Shown here: one piece after another, positions 46,100 to 54,171 of the stretch | Layout of the letters: every line of letters begins with the position of its first letter | Numbering within the stretch: position 1 is the first letter of the stretch | Source: an uncultured Alphaproteobacteria bacterium | GTDB taxonomy: Bacteria; Pseudomonadota; Alphaproteobacteria; Rhodobacterales; Rhodobacteraceae | Direction: 5' to 3' | Assembly (NCBI GenBank): GCA_902533625.1 | Contig: CACAMI010000001.1 | Coordinates: forward strand, 62,001 to 126,000 | DNA: 64,000 bases | Notes under the pieces: model-generated | Told to the model about the DNA's origin: nothing | What the model saw: only the letters and a program-made list of their open reading frames with translations | The model's database searches: none | Program-made: the position numbers and the translations under genes

Positions 46100-46429
46100 G
46101 TGAGTGGAAGTATAGAACCTATAGTTCAGGGTCAGGTAATATTTGATATAGGTCAAAATATTGATAAATGCTTTATCCTTCAAAAGGGCTCTATTCATAT
46201 TATGAATAGTAAGGAGGAGAAAGTTGGAGGCATTGGGCCTAACACTATGTTTGGGTTTACAGAATTGGTTAAAGGAAAATTCGAACACTCGACCAAAGCC
46301 ATATGTGTTTCTTCAGGAACGGTTGTGTCTTTTCCATCTGAAATAATAAAAAATAAATTAGAAGTATATAAAGAAGATAGTAAAAGCTTTTTGGAAACTT
46401 TAGCGGATCAGGTTTTAGGAAAAAAGTAA
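46100..46429 (+). CDS. Small protein resembling a cyclic-nucleotide-binding domain (second)
   Basis: A 109-residue stand-alone barrel domain. IVQGQVIFDIGQNIDKCFIL followed by QKGSIHIMN matches the first strands of CRP-like domains, and GIGPNTMFGFTELVKGKFEH lies where the cassette FGExAL would be. The Glu is retained but the arginine that binds the cyclic phosphate is not evident. No helix-turn-helix follows. The start is GTG, with GAGG upstream in the end of the previous gene. It converges with the oppC-like gene 7 bp downstream. Confidence 0.65.
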   Translation: MSGSIEPIVQGQVIFDIGQNIDKCFILQKGSIHIMNSKEEKVGGIGPNTMFGFTELVKGKFEHSTKAICVSSGTVVSFPSEIIKNKLEVYKEDSKSFLETLADQVLGKK

Positions 46430-46436
46430 ATTGCTG

Positions 46437-47342
46437 CTATCTTCCTCTTATTCTAGGGTCGAGGGCATCACGTAATCCATCACCAAGGTAATTTACTGAT
46501 AAAACAGTTAAAGAAATAAACAGACCGGGCCAAAAAACTCTTTCGGGATATTGTTGAAGGTAATCTACTGCATCAAATAAAAGTCTACCCCATGTTGGGA
46601 AGTCTGGTGGAAATCCTAGTCCCAAGAATGATAATGCACTTTCTGTGATTATGGCATTAGCTATACCTAATGTTGCGGAAACCATAATAGGTGATAGAAC
46701 ATTAGGCAGTATATGCCTTGAGATTATATTTGATGGTTTTGTTCCTATTGATCTAGCTGCAGTTACAAATTCTAATTCTTTTAATGCCAGTACATCTGCT
46801 CTAACTATTCGTGCGGTATTCATCCAGCTTGTCACACCAATCGCAGTAACTATTAAAATAAATGTACCTGTTTCGGGCCCAAATCTCATAGACAATGTTT
46901 CTCGGAAGAGCATAACCATTACCAAAAGAAGAGGTAAAAGTGGTAGTGCGAGAAAAAGATCTGTAAATCTCATCAAAGGCCCGTCAAGTTTTTTAAATTG
47001 ACCAGCCAATACCCCTATAAAAGTCCCCAAAACTAAAGATAAAAACATGGCTGTAAAGCCGACAGATATCGAAACTTTTCCACCGGCAATCATTCTTGCT
47101 AACATATCTCTACCAAGTTGATCTGTGCCTAAGGGATGTGCAAGGCTCGGACCTGAGTTTCTAGCACGAATATCAATATATGTAGCATCAATAGTCCATA
47201 GGAAAGGACCGACAATTACTCCAAAAACTATTATAACAAACACAATGCTACCAATAAGAGCTCCTCTATGGGTTTTAAACTGATCCCAGACATCTTGCCA
47301 CTGGCTACTAGAGATTTCATTTTTAGCTACAGTTTCATTCAT
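46437..47342 (-). CDS. Peptide/nickel-type ABC transporter permease (DppC/OppC)
   Basis: Inner-membrane permease of 301 residues with the OppC-type N-terminal domain (GALIGSIVFVIIVFGVIVGP) and five further helices. The coupling-loop signature is EFVTAARSIGTKPSNIISRH, and HPLGTDQLGRDMLARMI is typical of the C-type permease. Its ATG lies within the end of the B-type permease gene (8 bp overlap). No ATPase genes (DppD/DppF type) follow; the next gene converges from the chemosensory island. Confidence 0.93.
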   Translation of the reverse strand: MNETVAKNEISSSQWQDVWDQFKTHRGALIGSIVFVIIVFGVIVGPFLWTIDATYIDIRARNSGPSLAHPLGTDQLGRDMLARMIAGGKVSISVGFTAMFLSLVLGTFIGVLAGQFKKLDGPLMRFTDLFLALPLLPLLLVMVMLFRETLSMRFGPETGTFILIVTAIGVTSWMNTARIVRADVLALKELEFVTAARSIGTKPSNIISRHILPNVLSPIMVSATLGIANAIITESALSFLGLGFPPDFPTWGRLLFDAVDYLQQYPERVFWPGLFISLTVLSVNYLGDGLRDALDPRIRGR

Positions 47343-48342
47343 AACGTATTCTCGGGTCTAATATTCCGTATAGAATGTCCGCTATTAAATTAAAGAGCAC
47401 AATCAAAATAGCAAAAATAAACGTTAGAGTTTGTACCATGGGCAGGTCATTTGCATAAATGGCAGTTATAAGCATTTGACCCAAGCCATTTACTTTAAAG
47501 ACTTGCTCGGTGATGATTGCTCCTCCAAAGATGGTTGGGACACCTAAGGCAATAACTGTTACTACTGGAATCATAGAATTTCTTAGGACATGGATTAATA
47601 CGACAGTTTGTTCTTTTAATCCCTTTGCACGAGCTGTTCTAACGTAGTCCTGATTTAAATTATCTAACATAGATGCCCTCATAAAACGACTTATTTGCGC
47701 AGCATTGTAAAGGGCCAATACAAAGACAGGCATTACCATCTGTTTGAATTGAAGAACAAACGTATCCCAATCTACAACCCTGAGTGTCGTGTCATAGATA
47801 GATGGAAACCACTCAAGTTCCACAGAGAAGATAACAATTAAAAACACGCCTGTGAAAAAGGTAGGTACCGAGTAACCGACCATAGCAATAAAAGTACCTA
47901 GCTGGTCAAACCAAGAATACTGCTTATAGGCAGAAATGATTCCTAGAGGTAAAGCCATTAAGACGCCAACTACATATGACATACCGACCACCCAAAGGGT
48001 TTGAGGAATTCTTTCAGCGATAATATCTGCAATAGGACTTCTGCTTTGCCAAGAAATCAAACGAGCGGCATCTCCTGCCAAATTAAATCCTGTCATATTG
48101 CTTAAAATATGTAACGGTTCTGAAACGAAGAACTGAATTAACCATTTGAAATATCTTATATGTAGAGGTTGCCCCAATCCAAGAGCTTCTCTCATTTTTT
48201 GTTTAACTTCTGGAGGTACGGTTAAAGGAACCTCTGCCATTGGATCTCCAGGAGCAAGTTCGAGAAGCAAAAAAATTATAAGACTGATAAAAATAAGTGT
48301 AGGGATAGCAAACATCAATCTTCTTATTGTGTAGGTAAGCAT
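47335..48342 (-). CDS. Peptide/nickel-type ABC transporter permease (DppB/OppB)
   Basis: Partner permease of 335 residues. It starts with LTYTIRRLMFAIPTLIFISL, the typical first helix, has LLLELAPGDPMAE, and contains the coupling signature QDYVRTARAKGLKEQTVVLI. It has about six transmembrane helices. It is separated from the binding-protein gene by a strong hairpin, so it is probably expressed at a lower level than that protein. Confidence 0.93.
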   Translation of the reverse strand: MLTYTIRRLMFAIPTLIFISLIIFLLLELAPGDPMAEVPLTVPPEVKQKMREALGLGQPLHIRYFKWLIQFFVSEPLHILSNMTGFNLAGDAARLISWQSRSPIADIIAERIPQTLWVVGMSYVVGVLMALPLGIISAYKQYSWFDQLGTFIAMVGYSVPTFFTGVFLIVIFSVELEWFPSIYDTTLRVVDWDTFVLQFKQMVMPVFVLALYNAAQISRFMRASMLDNLNQDYVRTARAKGLKEQTVVLIHVLRNSMIPVVTVIALGVPTIFGGAIITEQVFKVNGLGQMLITAIYANDLPMVQTLTFIFAILIVLFNLIADILYGILDPRIRYE

Positions 48343-48360
48343 ATTCCCCGCCTTAAGATG

Positions 48361-48391
48361 AAGAAAAGGCCGCCCAGTTTTCCGGGCAGCC
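48361..48391 (-). terminator. Intercistronic terminator/attenuator after the binding protein gene
   Basis: On the minus strand, GGCTGCCC and GGGCGGCC pair around an 8-base loop (48391-48368), followed by TTTTCTT (48367-48361). It is a G+C-rich intrinsic-terminator-like structure in an AT-rich region, located between the binding protein and the permeases. Partial termination here would give an excess of binding protein over permease, a known arrangement in ABC operons. Confidence 0.75.
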
Positions 48392-48406
48392 TAATTATTT
48401 TTTAAA

Positions 48407-50104
48407 TTACTTTCTGTACCAATCTGCAACATTCCAAAGTTCGCTGTCCCAAGTATTTAGAACAACACCACCCAAAGAATTTGCATGAGCTGACATTCTT
48501 CCTCTGTGAACAAGAGGAATGATTGAATAGGCTTGCATAAGCATGTCGTTCAAAGCTTTTGCAATTGTTGCACGTTCAGCCAGGTCTCCAGTTTGTGTTA
48601 GCTTCTTATGAAGAGCGTCATATGCTGGATCACAGAATCTCTGAACATTTGATCCCTGCCACTGAGTGTCAGGTCCAGGGATTTCAGAGCATACCCAGTT
48701 TCCTAGGTAAGACTGTGGGTCTGTTCCGTTGAAGGTATTTGCATACATTTCAACATCGGCATAGAACTTCTGGTAAGTATCAGGGCTACCTGGGTCTCCA
48801 CCAAAGAAAACAGACGCGTTAATATTCTTCAACTCAGTTTCAACACCAATTTCAGACCACCACTGCTTGATAAGAGCTTGAAAGTCCTGTCTTACAGCGT
48901 TTGTTGAAGTTTGGTAAAGAATTGAAATTCTAACACCATCTTTAGCTCTAACACCATCGCTTCCGCGCTCCCATCCAGCTGCATCTAGAACTGCATTTGC
49001 ACCTGCAATGTCTTGAACCAAGCAGCTGTCATTAGCATCTGAGGCGTAGGCTGCAGGAGCAGGAACTACGTTACAGGTTAGCTTTCCAGCTTTTCCGTAT
49101 CCGATTTCCACTAGAAGTGCTCTGTCAATTGCCATTGAAAGTGCCTTTCTAACGTTTATATCAGATAAAAATGGATGCGGGTGCTTAACTGTAGACCGCT
49201 CACCTTCTGGTAAACTTGGACTAGGGTCTGTTGAATTCACCATGAAACGCTCAACAAGTGGACCAAAGCCAGAAATCGGGGTTCCTTTTCCACCTTCTTC
49301 CATTCTTGCTATAACGTCTGGCGCAAGCTGAAGATTCCAGGCGTAGTCAAACTCACCTGTTTCCATGACAGCTCTACCTGCAGCAGTAGCATCTCCACCC
49401 CCTTTAAAAACAACTTTTGCAAAAGCTGGTTTGTTAGGATCTCGATAGTTGTCGTTGGCCTTCATTTCAATAACGTCGTTTGTTTTGAACATGGTTACGA
49501 CAAATGGTCCTGTTCCGATAGGTCCAAAGTTTGCTTCTGTACACTCTTGTGCCCCAGCACCTATACAACTCTCAAATTGAGCCTTTTGGATAATTGGGCT
49601 TTCCCCGCCGACGAATGGTCCATAAGGAAATGGCGTAGGGCCATCAAATGTAACTTTTACCTTATAATCACCCATAGTTTCGACGCTGGTAACTCCACCA
49701 AATTTTGACATTTGAGCACAGCCACCTTCTGGATGCATACAATAATCTGCAGTAAACTTAACATCCGCAGATGTGAATGGTGTTCCATCAGACCAAAGAA
49801 TATCATCTCTTAAAGTCCAAGTAATTGATGTTAGGTCAGAAGATACACCACCATTTGCCACAGTAGGAACTTCTTTTGCTAGAAAAGGAAGCATTTCACC
49901 ATCTTGATTGTAACGCGCTAATGGCTCAATAATCATAGAAGCAGATTCTACGTCCTTAGTACCGCCTGACAAAAACGGATTAAGTGTTGATGGAGCTTGC
50001 CAGTAAATAATCTTAACAGTTCCATCGGTAGCACGTCCCGCAAAAGCAGCTTGCGTAAACAAGAGCCCAGCGGTTACGATGCCAACAATTAGTTTTGAAA
50101 TCAT
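48407..50104 (-). CDS. Peptide ABC transporter substrate-binding protein (family 5)
   Basis: Periplasmic solute-binding protein of 565 residues. The signal peptide ends in FTQAAFA and the mature protein begins with GRATDGTVKIIYWQAPSTLN. Family-5 features are DDILWSDGTPFTSADVKF, NDNYRDPNKPAFAKV and HPFLSDINVRKALSMAIDRA. Ligands of this family include oligopeptides, nickel and sugars; the paired permeases are of the peptide type, but the ligand is not determined. GGAG precedes the ATG. It is the first gene of an operon lacking local ATPases. Confidence 0.93.
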   Translation of the reverse strand: MISKLIVGIVTAGLLFTQAAFAGRATDGTVKIIYWQAPSTLNPFLSGGTKDVESASMIIEPLARYNQDGEMLPFLAKEVPTVANGGVSSDLTSITWTLRDDILWSDGTPFTSADVKFTADYCMHPEGGCAQMSKFGGVTSVETMGDYKVKVTFDGPTPFPYGPFVGGESPIIQKAQFESCIGAGAQECTEANFGPIGTGPFVVTMFKTNDVIEMKANDNYRDPNKPAFAKVVFKGGGDATAAGRAVMETGEFDYAWNLQLAPDVIARMEEGGKGTPISGFGPLVERFMVNSTDPSPSLPEGERSTVKHPHPFLSDINVRKALSMAIDRALLVEIGYGKAGKLTCNVVPAPAAYASDANDSCLVQDIAGANAVLDAAGWERGSDGVRAKDGVRISILYQTSTNAVRQDFQALIKQWWSEIGVETELKNINASVFFGGDPGSPDTYQKFYADVEMYANTFNGTDPQSYLGNWVCSEIPGPDTQWQGSNVQRFCDPAYDALHKKLTQTGDLAERATIAKALNDMLMQAYSIIPLVHRGRMSAHANSLGGVVLNTWDSELWNVADWYRK

Positions 50105-50206
50105 AGTTTTCTCCTTAAAAAATTATACTCAATAGTTATTTTATCTGCCTCAAAATTCTAAGTTTATTTATTCTCATATAATTTAAATTATTTAAAAACG
50201 TTAAGC

Positions 50207-50223
50207 TTAGGAGAATCTCCTAA
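50207..50223. promoter_or_regulatory. Perfect palindrome upstream of the peptide transporter operon
   Basis: TTAGGAGA and TCTCCTAA form perfect 8-bp arms around a single central A. The site lies 103-119 bp before the start of the binding protein gene, within the 244-bp gap to the monooxygenase gene. Its G+C content is higher than the surroundings. Its size and symmetry are those of a homodimeric regulator's operator. The rest of this gap shows no ORF or RNA gene that I can support. Confidence 0.55.
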
Positions 50224-50348
50224 ACAGATCGAAATTCTAAGCATGAATAAAAAGTTTCTACAATATAATTAATGGGTTTTTATAAACTAATTAGGCTTAG
50301 TGGGGTGAAAAGTAAGGTTTTTCGTAGGTGTTAATGCACTTTCTAAAC

Positions 50349-51533
50349 TTAAGTTTTGGAATTTGTTTCATAAGCATAAACCCAATCAAACCTTTTTCTG
50401 ATTAAGTTCGGCATGATTTTAGATAATAAAAAGGCAAAAAAATACATAACATTTCGGAAAATAGAATTAGACAAATGAAAGGTTTGGAGATTTCTTTTTG
50501 ATAAAGATTGAATCCTACTTGTTCTATTTAGTCTGGTTTTATGAAATGTGGATAAGGATCTTGTGACATCTGATGACTTAGCTAAAAGATTAGACAATAT
50601 CGCAGCATCCTCGAGTGCTTGAACTGCCCCTTGGGCCATAGATGGTACCATTGGATGTGCTGCATCTCCAATAAGAATAACCTTTCCATCAGACCACTTT
50701 TTGAACGGTCGAGCAGAATATATTGGCCATCTATGTATGGATTTTAAACTATTAAGAATAGTTATTAGGTCCTTATGCCAACCTTTGAAGTCTTCCAAAG
50801 CAGAGAGTTGATTGTCAGATGACGTCCCTTTTTTATTTTCGGCCGGTTTTTCTACTATGCCTACAAAATTAATCAAGGATCCATTTTTCAATATTGTTGT
50901 TACAGCGTGTTTTTTAGGGCCAATCCAGATAAGATTATTTTTAAGGATTAGGGGACAATTAATTTTACTAGCATCTGCTAAACCGCGCCAAGCAAAATTT
51001 CCACTATAATTAAGTTCCGCTTTGGAGAATATTTGTTGCCTTATTTTTGAGAACACTCCGTCTGCTCCAATTAAAATGTCTCCTGAAATTTTAGAACCAT
51101 CTTCTAGGATCGCAATAACATTTTTCTTTCTTTGTTCGTATTGAATAAGGCTTTTTCCGAAGTGAATCTTAGATGATTTATACTTGCGTAGTTCATCGAG
51201 AAGAGTGCTTAAAAGATCAAATCTTTTAACATTAAAATACTTTCCACCCCATCCATTTCGCGATAATTTTTTTACTGGTACAGATAGTTTTATTTTTCCA
51301 CTGAAACCATCCCTAAGATGAATATTCTCAGGTTCAAAGATATCCGGAACAATTTTTTTGTCTACTCCAAGAAGCTGTAATATTTTGTACCCATTAGGAC
51401 TTATTTGAACCCCAGTGCCCAAATCGTCTAATGCTGAAGAGCGTTCAAAAACGGTGACTTTAAAGCCTTCTCTTGAAAGAAGTATTCCCGCTGATAGACC
51501 TGCAATTCCACCTCCCGAAATTAAAACATTCAT
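50349..51533 (-). CDS. FAD-dependent aromatic-ring-type monooxygenase
   Basis: Flavoprotein hydroxylase of the salicylate/6-hydroxynicotinate hydroxylase-like group, 394 residues. The FAD motifs are LISGGGIAGLSAGILLSREG, DILIGADGVFSKIRQQIF (DG motif) and LIGDAAHPMVPSMAQGAVQA (GD motif). The substrate is unknown. A C-terminal hydrophobic stretch (VMYFFAFLLSKIMP) suggests some membrane contact. It stands alone between asd and the transporter operon. Confidence 0.9.
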   Translation of the reverse strand: MNVLISGGGIAGLSAGILLSREGFKVTVFERSSALDDLGTGVQISPNGYKILQLLGVDKKIVPDIFEPENIHLRDGFSGKIKLSVPVKKLSRNGWGGKYFNVKRFDLLSTLLDELRKYKSSKIHFGKSLIQYEQRKKNVIAILEDGSKISGDILIGADGVFSKIRQQIFSKAELNYSGNFAWRGLADASKINCPLILKNNLIWIGPKKHAVTTILKNGSLINFVGIVEKPAENKKGTSSDNQLSALEDFKGWHKDLITILNSLKSIHRWPIYSARPFKKWSDGKVILIGDAAHPMVPSMAQGAVQALEDAAILSNLLAKSSDVTRSLSTFHKTRLNRTSRIQSLSKRNLQTFHLSNSIFRNVMYFFAFLLSKIMPNLIRKRFDWVYAYETNSKT

Positions 51534-51664
51534 TCAGATTTCCACAATTCTTTAATATGAATTAAATAAAAGATAATATTTTATAACAAAGTGTATACAA
51601 ATAATTGACTTTATATAGCATAATCTCAATTAATGCTTAGGTGTCGAAAATTAAAGGAGAGAAA

Positions 51665-52684
51665 ATGGGCTATAAGGTAGCAGTGGTAGGAGCAACAGGA
51701 AATGTTGGTCGCGAAATGCTTAACATACTAAGCGAGCGAGAATTTCCAATTTCCGAAATTGCAGCTGTTGCCAGTAGGCGTTCTTTAGGAACTGAGTGTA
51801 GCTTTGGTTCAACTGATTTAAAAGCTGAAGATTTGGAGACTTTTAATTTTGAAGGTTGGGACTTGGCACTTTTTGCAATTGGTGCAGAGGCAACTAAGAT
51901 TCACGCGCCTAAGGCTGCCAAAGCGGGATGCTATGTCATAGATAACTCTTCTTTATATCGTTATGACCAAAGAGTTCCGCTAATAGTACCTGAAGTAAAC
52001 CCTAAAGCTATTGAAAACTGCAGTGATAAAATCATTTCTAACCCTAACTGCTCTACAGCACAATTGGTAGTTGCTCTAAAACCTTTACATGATAGGGCCA
52101 CCATTAAACGAGTGGTGGTGGCAACATACCAATCAGTTTCTGGCTCCGGTAAGGATGCTATGGATGAGCTTTGGAATCAAACAAAAGGTATATTTGTTCC
52201 TGGACAAGAGGTTGATCCTAAAGTTTATCCAAAACAGATTGCCTTTAATGTTATTCCACATATAGACGTTTTTATGGAAGACGGGCAAACAAAAGAAGAG
52301 TGGAAAATGGTTGCTGAGACGAAAAAGATTCTAGATCCAAAAATTAAACTCACAGCAACTTGTGTAAGAGTTCCAGTTTTTGTGGGTCATTCAGAGGCTA
52401 TCAATATAGAATTTGAAGAATTTATAGATGAAGATGAGGTTCGGCAAATTCTCAGAGAATCGCCGGGTATTCTTGTGGTAGATAAAAGAGACGACGGGGG
52501 TTATACCACACCAATTGAATGTGTAGGTGAATATGCGACTTTTGTTAGTAGAATAAGACATGATCCAACAATCGACAACGGCATAAATTTGTGGTGTGTG
52601 TCGGATAATTTGCGAAAAGGTGCCGCATTAAATGCTGTTCAGATCGCGGAATTATTAGGTAGAGAAGTCTTAAAAAAAGGATAA
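51665..52684 (+). CDS. asd: Aspartate-semialdehyde dehydrogenase
   Basis: NADPH enzyme in the lysine, methionine and threonine pathway, making aspartate semialdehyde from aspartyl phosphate. VAVVGATGNVGREMLNILSE is the nucleotide-binding motif and IISNPNCSTAQLVVALKPL carries the catalytic cysteine; CVRVPVFVGHSEAINIEF holds the active-site His. The track begins at a GTG at 51641. I prefer the ATG at 51665 because AAAGGAGA precedes it at the ideal distance, giving 339 residues. Confidence 0.96.
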   Translation: MGYKVAVVGATGNVGREMLNILSEREFPISEIAAVASRRSLGTECSFGSTDLKAEDLETFNFEGWDLALFAIGAEATKIHAPKAAKAGCYVIDNSSLYRYDQRVPLIVPEVNPKAIENCSDKIISNPNCSTAQLVVALKPLHDRATIKRVVVATYQSVSGSGKDAMDELWNQTKGIFVPGQEVDPKVYPKQIAFNVIPHIDVFMEDGQTKEEWKMVAETKKILDPKIKLTATCVRVPVFVGHSEAINIEFEEFIDEDEVRQILRESPGILVVDKRDDGGYTTPIECVGEYATFVSRIRHDPTIDNGINLWCVSDNLRKGAALNAVQIAELLGREVLKKG

Positions 52685-52731
52685 AAAGTTAGTGAATTTA
52701 ATAAGAATTCAACAAAAAAATAAAAAGACAA

Positions 52732-54171
52732 ATGTTTGAAAAAGATTGGTTTTCACAGAGGGTAAGTAAGAATATCATTATATCCTCAATACCCAAAAAA
52801 TGTACCCCAATAATTTTAGTTGAAGGTACAAAAAACCAAAATCTTTTTGGATTTAAACTGTCAAATTTACAAAAGAACTTTTTGAAGGAAACTGGTTTTT
52901 CAGCCAAGAAAGATGAGATAGTTTATTTGCCCGACGATAAGGGTAAAATTGCACTTGTCTTAATCGGGAAAAACTCAGATTTCAGAGAAACGGGTGCATT
53001 GATTAAATCATTAACAGTGAGAAAATATTCCATTGTAAATCCGTTACCACAAAAAGAATATAGTGAGCTTATTTTTGGGTTTTTGATTAGTGGATATTAT
53101 TTTAACTATTATTTAAGCAATAGGGCGGAGGATGATAAAGATTATGCGAAGTTATATGTTCCCCGGAATATCGATGTAACAAAAGTGATCAAATTGGTAA
53201 ATTCTGATTTTTTGGCTAGAGATTTAATTAACACACCTGCATCTCATTTAAATCCAGAAAAATTGGAAAAGGTGATAAAGACTATCTCAAGAACCTATAA
53301 AGCCAAAACTAAGGTGATCAGAGGAAACCAATTATTAGATAAAGGATTCCCTTTAATCCATGCAGTAGGCAGGGCAGCTAATTCCGAACCAAGGATGATA
53401 GAGTTAGTCTGGGGCAGAAAAAGCTCTCCATCAATTACTCTGGTAGGAAAGGGTGTATGTTTTGATACTGGAGGTTTAAATTTAAAGCCATCAAACTCAA
53501 TGGGTTTAATGAAAAAAGATATGGGAGGTAGTGCAGTTGCTATTGCTTTAGCATCTTTTATTATGAGTAGAAATCTCAACATTTATCTAAGGCTTATTGT
53601 GCCAGCAGTAGAGAATTCAGTTTCTGGAGATTCTTTTAGGCCAGGAGATATATTGACTAGCCGCAAAGGAAAGACAATTGAAGTTAATAATACCGATGCG
53701 GAAGGCCGATTAATTCTTGCCGATGCTTTGACATATGCTGATGAGACAAAACCTTCTCTCATAGTGAGTTTGGCAACCTTAACGGGTGCAGCAAGGGTAG
53801 CACTAGGTAAAGAGATAGTCCCATTTTATTGTGATGATGATAATTTATCTGATTTGCTTTCGGCAATATCTAAAGATTCTAAAGATCCTTTGTGGAGAAT
53901 GCCGTTTTATAAGCCATATGAAAGCTATATTAAATCGAATATAGCAGATTTAGACAATGCCCCTTCGGGTGCAATGGCGGGTTCAATAACGGCAGCACTT
54001 TTCTTAAAACAATTTGTAAATAAAACAACTAGATTAGTTCACTTTGATTTGTATGCATGGAATCAAAAAGAAACTAAGATTTTTGCAAAGGGAGCCAAGG
54101 CTCAGACATTACCTGCATTAGTTGAATTAGTTGAACTTATTGCAAGTAAGAAAAAGAATTACCTTAATTAA
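52732..54171 (+). CDS. Leucyl aminopeptidase family (M17) metallopeptidase
   Basis: Cytosolic M17 aminopeptidase of 479 residues, releasing N-terminal amino acids. The metal-binding motifs are GKGVCFDTGGLNLKPS, LMKKDMGGSAVAIAL and the family signature NTDAEGRLILADAL. The N-terminal domain is poorly conserved, as usual. It is 47 bp after asd and may be cotranscribed. Its stop overlaps the ispA end by 4 bp on the opposite strand. Confidence 0.93.
   Translation: MFEKDWFSQRVSKNIIISSIPKKCTPIILVEGTKNQNLFGFKLSNLQKNFLKETGFSAKKDEIVYLPDDKGKIALVLIGKNSDFRETGALIKSLTVRKYSIVNPLPQKEYSELIFGFLISGYYFNYYLSNRAEDDKDYAKLYVPRNIDVTKVIKLVNSDFLARDLINTPASHLNPEKLEKVIKTISRTYKAKTKVIRGNQLLDKGFPLIHAVGRAANSEPRMIELVWGRKSSPSITLVGKGVCFDTGGLNLKPSNSMGLMKKDMGGSAVAIALASFIMSRNLNIYLRLIVPAVENSVSGDSFRPGDILTSRKGKTIEVNNTDAEGRLILADALTYADETKPSLIVSLATLTGAARVALGKEIVPFYCDDDNLSDLLSAISKDSKDPLWRMPFYKPYESYIKSNIADLDNAPSGAMAGSITAALFLKQFVNKTTRLVHFDLYAWNQKETKIFAKGAKAQTLPALVELVELIASKKKNYLN

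Noticed and set aside
50548-50556. TGTGGATAA (reverse DnaA box) inside the monooxygenase gene
   Set aside because: It is single and within a coding region, with no neighbouring boxes.
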